The position numbers and the translations under genes are program-made. From assembly GCA_035624455.1 (NCBI GenBank), contig DASPRM010000147.1:1-60636 (forward strand): a stretch of 60,636 nt of DNA. Reading direction: 5' to 3'. Source of the stretch: Terriglobales bacterium (GTDB lineage Bacteria; Acidobacteriota; Terriglobia; Terriglobales; Acidobacteriaceae). A model generated the notes under the pieces. It was not told the DNA's origin and did not search any database. It was given only the letters and a program-made list of their open reading frames with translations. Shown piece after piece: positions 17,220 to 24,817 of the stretch (its first letter is position 1; each line of letters opens with the position of its first letter).

Positions 17220-17282
17220 TCTGTCATCTTGGGGGAGGACGGGGCTGGTTTGTCTAGGACAGGCAATCTTGCCTGTCCCGTC
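17220..17282. repeat. Structured intergenic repeat, copy A (before the radical SAM gene)
   Basis: Begins CTGTCATCTTG and contains a 10-bp perfect inverted repeat GGACAGGCAA-tc-TTGCCTGTCC (17257-17278) inside an outer GGACGGG/CCCGTCC pair. A related element beginning with the same CTGTCATCTTG lies at 18728, so the two copies flank the radical SAM gene. No T-tract follows; it may still stop transcription of the cytochrome operon. Confidence 0.5.
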
Positions 17283-17306
17283 CCCGTGAGTGGCCTCACA
17301 CCTAGA

Positions 17307-17322
17307 AGTGACGCATATCACG
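17307..17322. promoter_or_regulatory. CRP-type operator (AGTGA-N6-TCACG)
   Basis: AGTGA-cgcata-TCACG keeps the full GTGA-N6-TCAC core and lies about 80 bases before the radical SAM gene start, ahead of its strong GAGGAGGT ribosome site. Confidence 0.62.
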
Positions 17323-17397
17323 GCCCGATGTATGGGCCTCCCTTACTCTCCTGATACGGAAACCCCAAGCGGAGCGGAGCCGCCAGAGGAGGTTGGG

Positions 17398-18645
17398 ATG
17401 AATTCCGATAACAGCGGTCATACAGCAAACGCCCTTAAGCCACGCCTGGTTTTTTGGGAGGTCACCAAGGGCTGCAATCTGCGCTGCATCCACTGCCGCG
17501 CCACGGCCACGGAATTGAGCTCTCCTACCGACCTTCCCACCGCGCGAGCCCTCGAGATCATCGATCAGATCGCCAATTTCGCCAATCCCATCCTGGTTCT
17601 CAGCGGCGGCGAGCCGCTGTATCGGGCAGACATCTTCGACCTCGCCTCGGCGGGCGCGCGGCGCGGCCTGCGAGTGGCGCTGGCGACCAACGGAACGCTG
17701 GTGACCAAAGATGTCGCGCGGCGTATCGTCGATGCCGGCATCAAGCGTGTTTCTATCAGTCTCGACGGCGCCGACGCTCTCACCCACGACACTTTTCGTG
17801 GCATTCCTGGCGCGTTTGATGCGGCCGTGTACGGTCTGCGCAATCTGAAAAAACTAGGCATGTCGGTGCAGATCAACATGACCATCGCCCGACACAATGC
17901 CCGCCAGCTTCCCCAGGTCCTCGAACTGGCTCGCAATCTCGGTGCGGATGCCCTGCATACCTTCCTGCTGGTTCCAGTAGGCTGCGGCGTGGATATCGCC
18001 GCCGAACAGATGGTCCCACCCGACGAATATGAGGAGATGCTGAACTGGTTCTACGATCGCTCCAAAGACGGCGACATCGAACTGAAAGCGACCTGCGCAC
18101 CGCATTATTTCCGCGTCGTGCGTCAGCGTCGGGCGGAGGAGCGGCGTGCGGCGATGGCAGCCGGGGCGACTTACCTGCAAGCCGCCAATCCCAGCGCAAT
18201 CGGCCCGGACGAGATGAGTATGCCGGGAACAAATGCCGTGGTGTTTCGCCCCAAGGGCAATCACACCGGCCACCCCACCACTCATCCCGCTGGGCACCCT
18301 GACGGCATGAATGCCATGACCAAGGGCTGCCTGGCCGGCACCGGCGTGTGTTTCATCTCCCACGAGGGCGAAGTGTTTCCTTGTGGATATCTGCCGGTTC
18401 TTGCCGGAGACCTGCGTAGGAAATCATTTGCTGAAATTTGGAACGACTCTGAGGTCTTTGAGCAGTTGCGCGAAACCAACAACCTGAAAGGTAAATGCGG
18501 CTGCTGTGAGTTCCGCAATGTGTGCATGGGATGCCGCGCTCGCGCCTTTGCCGCCACCGGCGATTACCTGGCCGAGGAGCCATTCTGCGTGTACGAGCCC
18601 AAGTTGCCCGTCCTCAACAATTCGAAAGTGCCAGCGGCTCGTTGA
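17398..18645 (+). CDS. Radical SAM/SPASM protein, AhbD/NirJ family (heme or heme d1 synthesis type)
   Basis: 415 aa from ATG 17398, preceded by AGAGGAGGT. The radical SAM cluster motif is Cys26-x3-Cys30-x2-Cys33 (KGCNLRCIHC), followed by the SAM-binding GGEPL segment. The C-terminal half has the SPASM-type cysteines (GTGVC, FPCGY, KCGCCEFRNVCMGC, PFC) and the ATGDYLAEEPFC ending typical of NirJ and AhbD. AhbD converts iron-coproporphyrin III to heme in the siroheme route; NirJ acts in heme d1 synthesis. No nitrite reductase genes are nearby, so heme supply for the cytochromes is the better guess. Oddity: a His-rich loop, GNHTGHPTTHPAGHPDG, near residues 286-302. Its own CRP-type box and flanking repeats suggest a separate transcript. 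Confidence 0.82.
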   Translation: MNSDNSGHTANALKPRLVFWEVTKGCNLRCIHCRATATELSSPTDLPTARALEIIDQIANFANPILVLSGGEPLYRADIFDLASAGARRGLRVALATNGTLVTKDVARRIVDAGIKRVSISLDGADALTHDTFRGIPGAFDAAVYGLRNLKKLGMSVQINMTIARHNARQLPQVLELARNLGADALHTFLLVPVGCGVDIAAEQMVPPDEYEEMLNWFYDRSKDGDIELKATCAPHYFRVVRQRRAEERRAAMAAGATYLQAANPSAIGPDEMSMPGTNAVVFRPKGNHTGHPTTHPAGHPDGMNAMTKGCLAGTGVCFISHEGEVFPCGYLPVLAGDLRRKSFAEIWNDSEVFEQLRETNNLKGKCGCCEFRNVCMGCRARAFAATGDYLAEEPFCVYEPKLPVLNNSKVPAAR

Positions 18646-18669
18646 TCCTTCTTGAGCTGCAGCCCGCCA

Positions 18670-18720
18670 CGCCGGAATCCGCTTCCACCTCCTCGCGGAT
18701 TCCGGCGCGGCATTTTCTTA
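18670..18720 (+). terminator. Strong terminator after the radical SAM gene
   Basis: Perfect 13-bp stem: CGCCGGAATCCGC at 18670-18682 pairs with 18695-18707 across a 12-base loop, followed shortly by CATTTTCTTATT. It lies 24 bases after the stop codon. Confidence 0.65.
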
Positions 18721-18727
18721 TTAACCT

Positions 18728-18790
18728 CTGTCATCTTGAGCGAAGACCGGCCAAGGACCGTATAGGACAGGCGATCTCGTCCTTAAGATT
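18728..18790. repeat. Structured intergenic repeat, copy B (after the radical SAM gene)
   Basis: Starts CTGTCATCTTGAG and contains TAGGACAGGCGATCT, resembling copy A at 17220-17282 in order and wording but with a less perfect hairpin. It belongs to the GTCATCCTGAGC-type dispersed family also seen near 24223. Confidence 0.45.
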
Positions 18791-18815
18791 CATAGAGTAT
18801 GCTTAGGAATTAATC

Positions 18816-19010
18816 ATGGACCAGGTAAAGCTCGTTCGCGAGTGGGACCCAGACATCTTTCATGCCAGGGTGCTGGAGCTGGAGCGCCAGGGATGGGAAT
18901 CGCGCCGCGAGACCTATCGCGTCACCGCTGAAATGAATCCTGAGACTGGCATCATTTCGCACGTCTACAGCATTGAGCTACGCAAATCCGCACGCAGCAA
19001 TGATACATAG
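18816..19010 (+). CDS. Small hypothetical protein (64 aa)
   Basis: 64 aa, not recognised. Acidic/basic mixed sequence with no membrane segment; the pattern REWDPDIFHARVLELERQGWESRRETYR suggests an alpha/beta domain, and the second half (ISHVYSIELRK) looks like a beta hairpin. ATG 18816 is preceded by TAGGAA at about 7 nt. It stands between the terminator of the radical SAM gene and the convergent symporter gene. Codon composition looks coding and the frame does not overlap another gene. Confidence 0.55.
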   Translation: MDQVKLVREWDPDIFHARVLELERQGWESRRETYRVTAEMNPETGIISHVYSIELRKSARSNDT

Positions 19011-19037
19011 CAGATCTTTTTTGGAAACCCGCTGAGC

Positions 19038-20426
19038 TCAACAAACTGGACCTGCGATTACCGTCGGGTCCGCGGTGGGGCTCACTGCGAAATCTCCTTC
19101 CCAACGGGCGATCACCACGGTCGCAAGGCAATTGCCAATCACATTGACGGAAGTGCGGGCCATATCCATCAACTGATCGATTCCCAGCAGAATGAACACA
19201 GGTTCGACCGGAAGGCCAAACATACCAACCGTTCCCAGCAGGATCACAATGGCCGCGCGCGAGACTCCGGCGACTCCTTTACTGGTAAGCATCAGAGTGA
19301 GCAAGAAGAAAAGTTGCTGGCCTACGCTCATATGCACCCCGGCCGCCTGGGCTACGAAGATTCCGGCAAGCGATAAATACAGGCTGGAACCATCGAGGTT
19401 GAAGCTGTAGCCGGTGGGGATGACAAAAGCCACAGTTGGGCGCGGAATGCCGAGCCCTTCCATGGCTTCCATCGCACTTGGCAAAGCAGCTTCGGAACTA
19501 CTCGTACCGAAAGCGATAGAAGCGGGCTCGGCCACCGCCCGCAGAAATCTGCCGAGCGGCACACCCACCAGCAGTGCGATCGGCAGTAGTACGCCTATTA
19601 GGAAAACAATGAGTGCGACGTAGAGCGTAGCGAGAAGCTTCGCAAGATTCAGCAGCACACCCATTCCGGTGTGTCCAACGGTGTAAGCAATCGCCGCGCC
19701 GACTCCGATGGGCGCAAACAGCATCACCAGGTTGGTGAACTTGAACATCACCTCCGCAAGGCTCTCCGTGAACGCCAACATGGGGCGGCGCTTGTCTTCA
19801 CGCACCATGGCCAGCGCGATGCCAAACAGGATGCTGAAGATCACGATCTGCAGCACCTGCCCTTCGGCCACCGACTTAGCAAGGTTCTCAGGAAAAATGT
19901 GGAGGATGAGCTCGCTGCTAGTTGGCCGGGGGACCGGAGCCGCCTCGGCCACGCTGGCAGCGGGCAGATGAACTCCAACTCCAGCCTTGCTGATGTTGAT
20001 CGCCGCCAGGCCGATGAACAACGCCAGTGTGGTGACCACCTCGAAATAGATGATCGCCCTCACTCCCATGCGGCCAACTTTCTTCAGATCAGCATGTCCG
20101 GCAATTCCACTCACCAAGGTGCCAAACAGCAGTGGAGCAATGATGGCTTTGATCAATTGCAGGAAAATCTGAGCGAGCACGCGGAGATGAGTGGCCAGTC
20201 GTGGAAAATCATGGCCGACCTCGGCCCCGACAAACATGCCGAAGACAATCCAGGTGGTAAGCGAACGTCGTACTACGGCATACGCCAGCAGAGCGGCCAG
20301 GGAAATCCAGCGCGATGTTGTCAGCAGGATTGGACCGATTCGCACCCAGCCCAGGAGGTCGAGGACATTCAGCAGAGCGGCAATTGCCAGCAGAACAACT
20401 GCCGCGATCAGAAGTCGTGGCTTCAT
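19038..20426 (-). CDS. Dicarboxylate/amino acid:cation symporter (DctA/GltP family)
   Basis: 462 aa polytopic membrane protein. Family signatures: FGTSSSEAALPSAMEAME (the serine-rich re-entrant loop), PTGYSFNLDGSSLYL (substrate and sodium site) and VNVIGNCLATVVIARWEGDF. In the last motif, glutamate/aspartate carriers have NxxGD, while DctA-type C4-dicarboxylate carriers have NxxGN as here. That favours malate/fumarate/succinate uptake driven by sodium or protons, though motif evidence alone is modest. The N-terminus is slightly extended relative to DctA. It lies 22 nt downstream of dapD on the same strand and may be co-transcribed with it. A second C4-dicarboxylate carrier (Dcu type) is at 58986. 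Confidence 0.9.
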   Translation of the reverse strand: MKPRLLIAAVVLLAIAALLNVLDLLGWVRIGPILLTTSRWISLAALLAYAVVRRSLTTWIVFGMFVGAEVGHDFPRLATHLRVLAQIFLQLIKAIIAPLLFGTLVSGIAGHADLKKVGRMGVRAIIYFEVVTTLALFIGLAAINISKAGVGVHLPAASVAEAAPVPRPTSSELILHIFPENLAKSVAEGQVLQIVIFSILFGIALAMVREDKRRPMLAFTESLAEVMFKFTNLVMLFAPIGVGAAIAYTVGHTGMGVLLNLAKLLATLYVALIVFLIGVLLPIALLVGVPLGRFLRAVAEPASIAFGTSSSEAALPSAMEAMEGLGIPRPTVAFVIPTGYSFNLDGSSLYLSLAGIFVAQAAGVHMSVGQQLFFLLTLMLTSKGVAGVSRAAIVILLGTVGMFGLPVEPVFILLGIDQLMDMARTSVNVIGNCLATVVIARWEGDFAVSPTADPTVIAGPVC

Positions 20427-20448
20427 AGAGAGGAGCGTGGAGCTCCAG

Positions 20449-21282
20449 CTAGCGAAGAATGTCTTCCAGTTCTACGTTGCGATCGGTTTTCTCGTCGCGA
20501 TACTTAACAATCACCGGCGTATAAACCGAGAGGCCCCACTCCGCCGCTTTCCCTCGATTCACTGACCGCGATCCCGGCACCACCACCGCTCCCTCGGGCA
20601 CGCATAGAGGCTTCTCTGCTGTGGCGCGGTAGACCTCTCCCTGCACCAGGTCAAACAGAGGCGTAGAGCGTGTGAGTATAGTTCCTGCTCCTAACACCAC
20701 CCGCGCGCCTACCTGGGTTCCCTCATACACGCCGCAGTTGCCCCCGATCAGCACATCATCCTCGATGATCACCGGCGAAGCATTCACCGGTTCCAATACG
20801 CCACCGAGCTGGGCAGCGGCACTGATGTGGACGCGTTTACCTACCTGGGCGCAGGAGCCCACCAGTGCATGCGAATCCACCAGTGTCTCTTCATCCACGT
20901 AGGCCCCGGTATTGATATACATGGGCGGCATGCAGACCACGCTGGGGGCAACATAGGCACCGCTGCGGATCGAGGAACCTCCTGGAACCACACGCACCTG
21001 GTCTTCCACGCGAAATTGACGCACGGGAAAAGTATCCTTATCGACGAAGGAGAGCTCGAAGTCGCCCATCTCCTGGAGTTCGCCTAGTCGAAAACCCAGC
21101 AGAATTCCCTGCTTGACCCAGACATTCACTTTCCAGCCATTGTCCGTTTTTTCGGCAGCGCGCACCTCGCCGCGAGAAAGGGCTTCCCGGAAGTCGAGGA
21201 ACACATTGCGCGCCCCCGATACGTTTTTCGCCTCCGTGCCCATAGCATAGAGACGTTCAATTCCTGCTTGCAGCGGATGCAT
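20449..21282 (-). CDS. dapD: 2,3,4,5-tetrahydropyridine-2,6-dicarboxylate N-succinyltransferase
   Basis: 277 aa, the normal DapD length. It converts tetrahydrodipicolinate and succinyl-CoA to N-succinyl-2-amino-6-ketopimelate in lysine and diaminopimelate synthesis, in the cytoplasm. The N-terminal domain (about 1-100) ends in the [19 protein letters not shown] entry to a left-handed beta helix of hexapeptide repeats, including [28 protein letters not shown] and [13 protein letters not shown], and the chain finishes with VKYRDEKT. The frame continues upstream to 21465, but [13 protein letters not shown] at 21282 matches the usual DapD start; no strong ribosome site is visible there. Divergent from the MoxR-type ATPase gene. 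Confidence 0.93.
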   Translation of the reverse strand: MHPLQAGIERLYAMGTEAKNVSGARNVFLDFREALSRGEVRAAEKTDNGWKVNVWVKQGILLGFRLGELQEMGDFELSFVDKDTFPVRQFRVEDQVRVVPGGSSIRSGAYVAPSVVCMPPMYINTGAYVDEETLVDSHALVGSCAQVGKRVHISAAAQLGGVLEPVNASPVIIEDDVLIGGNCGVYEGTQVGARVVLGAGTILTRSTPLFDLVQGEVYRATAEKPLCVPEGAVVVPGSRSVNRGKAAEWGLSVYTPVIVKYRDEKTDRNVELEDILR

Positions 21283-21421
21283 TTGCAGCCAGTATAAATG
21301 GCGGAAGGTCACAGCGGGCAGCGAGGCCGCGTCAGTTGCTGTTTGCTCTTTTTGGGAATCCTCGGGACCAGCACCCTGGTGTTCCGCAGGCGCTGTCGGC
21401 AATGGGTTACAATCGCCTGCG

Positions 21422-22381
21422 ATGGGCTCATCGGTTGTTCCTCTCGCCGCGGCAAAGGCGACCAAACTGGAGTCTGCGCTTCGTTCCGTTATCCGCGGAC
21501 AGGATCAAGTGATCCGTCTCGCTCTTGTCTGCCTCTTTGCCCGCGGCCATCTCCTCATCGAAGGCGTGCCCGGTGTCGGCAAAACCACCCTCGGTCATGC
21601 CATCGCGCGGGCTCTGGACTGTACCTTCCAACGTATCCAATTCACCAGCGACATGCTTCCCAGCGACGTGGTTGGCATTTCGGTTTATTCCACCGTCGAG
21701 CAGAAATTCGAATTCAAGCACGGTCCTGTTTTTACCAATGTTCTGCTGGCCGACGAAATCAACCGCACCACTCCCAAAACTCAATCCTCGCTGCTGGAAG
21801 CGATGAACGAGTCTCACGTCACCGTCGATGGTCGCTCCTACACGCTGCCCGAGCCTTTTCTGGTCATCGCCACTCAGAACCCCGTCGAGCACCACGGCAC
21901 CTATCCTCTACCCGAGTCGCAGATGGACCGCTTTCTGATGCGCGTGCATATGGGCTATCCCGCCTATGAAAGTGAGAAAGAAATCTTGCGCTCCGAAGCG
22001 GGAGCGGCGCGTCTGGAAGAGCTCTGCCCTGTGCTGAGCGGGGCCGAGGTCCTCGCCATTCAGCGGGATGTCACCCGCGTGCGGGTGGACGAGTCTCTCG
22101 TTGAGTACGCGCTCGCCATGGTGAACCGCACTCGCGAGTCTGCTCTGCTTGCATTAGGAGTCTCGCCCCGTGGCTCGCTTGCTCTCTATCGCGCGGCTCA
22201 AGCTATGGCCTACGTGGATGGCCGCGATTTCACCACCCCTGAGGATTTCAAGACCCTCGCGATTCCCGTATTTGCTCATCGGGCCGTCGTGAGCGGACGT
22301 TACTCTTCTACTCTGAAGAAATCCGAGCAGGCGGAAACCGTTTTGCGCGAAATCGTGGAAAGCGTTCCCGTTCCTATCTAA
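21422..22381 (+). CDS. MoxR-family AAA+ ATPase
   Basis: 319 aa. Walker A GVPGVGKT lies near residues 44-51 and Walker [10 protein letters not shown] near 109-117, followed by sensor 1 ([24 protein letters not shown]) and a C-terminal lid domain. MoxR ATPases act as chaperones that help mature or activate metalloenzymes and membrane complexes, usually with DUF58 and VWA-domain partners encoded next door. No such partner is present here: the next gene (glgP) is convergent and overlaps its last four bases, so this is an orphan copy. It is divergent from dapD across a 139-base gap. Confidence 0.9.
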   Translation: MGSSVVPLAAAKATKLESALRSVIRGQDQVIRLALVCLFARGHLLIEGVPGVGKTTLGHAIARALDCTFQRIQFTSDMLPSDVVGISVYSTVEQKFEFKHGPVFTNVLLADEINRTTPKTQSSLLEAMNESHVTVDGRSYTLPEPFLVIATQNPVEHHGTYPLPESQMDRFLMRVHMGYPAYESEKEILRSEAGAARLEELCPVLSGAEVLAIQRDVTRVRVDESLVEYALAMVNRTRESALLALGVSPRGSLALYRAAQAMAYVDGRDFTTPEDFKTLAIPVFAHRAVVSGRYSSTLKKSEQAETVLREIVESVPVPI

Positions 22382-24138
22382 CGATTGCTTTCCTCCACCA
22401 CTCGCTCCGGAATCGCGGATACCACCGCCGGCAGCGCTTCTTCCCGCAACAGATACGCATTGCCGACGTACTGCTGCACCATGCGCTGCGTGTTGAAGAA
22501 AGATCCGTTGAGTGCGATTGCCGAGCGCATCACGTTGGCGAAACTCTGCGGACGTCCATAGAAGGTTGGCACGATCTCGCGCTCCAGCTTGTCATAGAGC
22601 GTGGCTACCTCCACTTCCGGATCTTCCGTGATCTCGCTGCTGCCGATTGCCCAGCCCGTCACCCCTTCAATGAGTCCTTCGAACCACCATCCATCCACCA
22701 CGCTGAAGCTGGGAACTCCATTCAGCGCCGCTTTCATCCCGCTCGTGCCGGAAGCCTCCTGCGGGCGGCGCGGCGTATTCAGCCAGATATCCCCTCCGCT
22801 GGTGATCTTCCCTCCCCAGTCCATGTCGTAATTTTCGACATACACCGTCTTGATCACGTCGGCCAGCGAAGCCGCGCCACCATGTACCTTGCGGATAATA
22901 TTCTTGCCTCCATCATCTCTTGGATGCGCCTTCCCTCCATACACCAGCTGCAAGGGTCCCACGTTTCGCGCTATGAAGCGCAGTTTTTCCGGATTGTGAA
23001 AGATCAAGTCTCCCCGTTTGTACGTGCTGGCGCGGCGTGCGAAACCCAATGTCAAGACTGCCGGATCAAGCACCGCTCCCGTCCTCTCGCGGATAGCCAG
23101 AAACAAGTCCTTTTTGGCTTCCTCATGCGTTGTGCGGATTTCTTCCAGGGGAATGCTGATCGCGTAGCGCAGATAATTGTTGTCATACCGCCAGGCGGGA
23201 ATGTAGCGGTCGAACAGCCGCCGGAACGGTTCGCTCGTCCACGTCACCGCGTGCACGCCGTTGGTGATGGCGCTGATCGTGTAGTTTGGGAACATACCCT
23301 GCGACACCTCACCATGCCGCATCGCGACTCCGTTCACATACCCGGAGAAACGTAGCGCCAGGTAGGTCATGTTCAGTGCACCTTCATGCCAGGCCTGGGC
23401 CTCATCGAGCAGTGCCACTTTGTCGGCCCCCAGGATTTGTTCCACCATTGCTCGCGGGAATTGGTCATGGCCCGCAGGTACCGGCGTATGCGTAGTGAAA
23501 ATGCACATCCGGCGGACGCTGTCCATATCCACTTTCTTTACCCTTCCCGAAAAACTCTGATCCAGCCTGCGTTCCAGCAGCCCCAAAGCCAGCAGAGCCG
23601 AGTGGCCTTCGTTCATGTGATAGCCCTGAATATCAGTGTGGCCGACTTTCCTCAGCAGCTGCAGACCGCCAAAGCCAAGTATCGTCTCCTGACACAGCCG
23701 ATAGTGCTCGTCCGCACCATACAGATAGTCGGTCAAGCTGCGGTCTCCAGGCGTGTTCTCTGGCAGATCTGTGTCCAGCAGATAGACAGGAACCATGTCG
23801 CCATTGATCCCCATTACCGTGAACTTCCATGCGCGCAGCGCTACCTGGCGGTCCTCGATCGACACACTGACCCGCACATCCACGGGTTGCAGCGTCTGCT
23901 CCGGGCTCCAGTTTTGCGGCTCTTCTCGCTGGTTCCCCCATTCGTCCAGACGCTGCCGGAAGTAGCCCTTGCGATACACCAGAGTCACGCCAATCATGGG
24001 CACGCCCAGATCAGCAGCAGAACGCAACGTATCGCCGGCGAGAATTCCCAGCCCCCCGCTGTATGTCGGAATTTTCGCCTCCAGGGCAATTTCCATGGAG
24101 AAATAGGCGATCGTTGGCAGTTTCATCCTTGTGGTCAT
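22378..24138 (-). CDS. glgP: Alpha-glucan (glycogen/maltodextrin) phosphorylase
   Basis: 586 aa, of the shorter alpha-glucan phosphorylase type. The start IAYFSMEIALEAKIPTYSGGLGILAGD is the family's conserved N-terminal block. The pyridoxal-phosphate lysine lies in GTSGMKAALNG near residue 480, with KAHPRDDGGKNIIRKVH before it. It releases glucose-1-phosphate from alpha-1,4-glucans with inorganic phosphate. It is convergent with the MoxR gene, overlapping by 4 bases, and encoded near malQ and treS, so this part of the genome handles glycogen and maltodextrin turnover. Confidence 0.92.
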   Translation of the reverse strand: MTTRMKLPTIAYFSMEIALEAKIPTYSGGLGILAGDTLRSAADLGVPMIGVTLVYRKGYFRQRLDEWGNQREEPQNWSPEQTLQPVDVRVSVSIEDRQVALRAWKFTVMGINGDMVPVYLLDTDLPENTPGDRSLTDYLYGADEHYRLCQETILGFGGLQLLRKVGHTDIQGYHMNEGHSALLALGLLERRLDQSFSGRVKKVDMDSVRRMCIFTTHTPVPAGHDQFPRAMVEQILGADKVALLDEAQAWHEGALNMTYLALRFSGYVNGVAMRHGEVSQGMFPNYTISAITNGVHAVTWTSEPFRRLFDRYIPAWRYDNNYLRYAISIPLEEIRTTHEEAKKDLFLAIRERTGAVLDPAVLTLGFARRASTYKRGDLIFHNPEKLRFIARNVGPLQLVYGGKAHPRDDGGKNIIRKVHGGAASLADVIKTVYVENYDMDWGGKITSGGDIWLNTPRRPQEASGTSGMKAALNGVPSFSVVDGWWFEGLIEGVTGWAIGSSEITEDPEVEVATLYDKLEREIVPTFYGRPQSFANVMRSAIALNGSFFNTQRMVQQYVGNAYLLREEALPAVVSAIPERVVEESNR

Positions 24139-24222
24139 CCCGTACTCCCGTACCTATGTGTACGTGCGAACGAAAACTTAATCAAGTCTCCCATCTTGCC
24201 GAAGAATCTCAAAATTCTTTGG

Positions 24223-24252
24223 GTCATCCTGAGCGAAGCGAAGGATCTTCTG
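24223..24252. repeat. Dispersed GTCATCCTGAGCGAAG-type intergenic element
   Basis: The stretch starting GTCATCCTGAGCGAAG and continuing CGAAGGATCTTC is a widespread intergenic sequence in Acidobacteriota genomes. It sits in the gap between glgP and the DUF4149 gene. Related but degenerate versions lie near 6495, 17220, 18728 and 26373. Confidence 0.55.
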
Positions 24253-24303
24253 CATTTCTTGTTCATCTAGGAGGGGCCCGCAGCTTCGGAGCATAATGTT
24301 CGC

Positions 24304-24780
24304 ATGGCTCTGTTTCGTTTCGCTATGCTCCTCGCTCTGGTTGTTTGGATTGGCGGCATCATCTTTTTCGCCTTCATCCTCGCTCCCACCGTGTTTTCGG
24401 TTCTGCCGACGCGCCATCTTGCGGGACAAGTGGTGAACCGCTCTCTCCATCTGCTGCACTGGACCGGTATCGTCTCAGGCATAGTCTTCCTCGCCGCTTC
24501 GATGTCCTACTCCGCAACGACCCTGGGGTCGGCCCATCCTGCAGCGCTAAAACACGCCTTGGTGTATCTCATGATCGCGCTCACTGTAATCTCGCTCTTT
24601 GTCGTATCGGCAAAGATGGATGCCCTGCGCACCAGCATGGGCATTATCGACGACGTTCCCCCCAGCGATGCCCGCCGCATCGAGTTCAATCGCTTGCATC
24701 ACTGGTCAACCCGCCTGGAAGGCGCGGTTCTTCTGCTCGGACTCGCCACTCTTTACCTGACCGCCCGCCAGCTCCAATGA
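24304..24780 (+). CDS. DUF4149 / TMEM205-like membrane protein
   Basis: 158 aa, four predicted membrane helices (about 4-28, 47-68, 82-104, 133-152). The N-terminal WIGGIIFFAFILAPTVF motif and the conserved RFNRLHHWS-like segment (IEFNRLHHWSTRLEG) near the last helix are typical of the DUF4149 family. Function is unknown; eukaryotic TMEM205 relatives are linked to metal-drug resistance. It is followed after 37 bases by malQ on the same strand, with no obvious functional link. Confidence 0.78.
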   Translation: MALFRFAMLLALVVWIGGIIFFAFILAPTVFSVLPTRHLAGQVVNRSLHLLHWTGIVSGIVFLAASMSYSATTLGSAHPAALKHALVYLMIALTVISLFVVSAKMDALRTSMGIIDDVPPSDARRIEFNRLHHWSTRLEGAVLLLGLATLYLTARQLQ

Positions 24781-24817
24781 CGCACCCGCTTGCGCCACCC
24801 CGGTCGTCCGCTTTAGT

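Noticed and set aside
18522-18806. Plus-strand frame after the radical SAM gene
   Set aside because: It overlaps the SAM gene end and the 13-bp terminator hairpin and has no ribosome site.
24178-24296. Small gene over the GTCATCCTGAGC element
   Set aside because: The frames follow the repeat, not a conserved protein.
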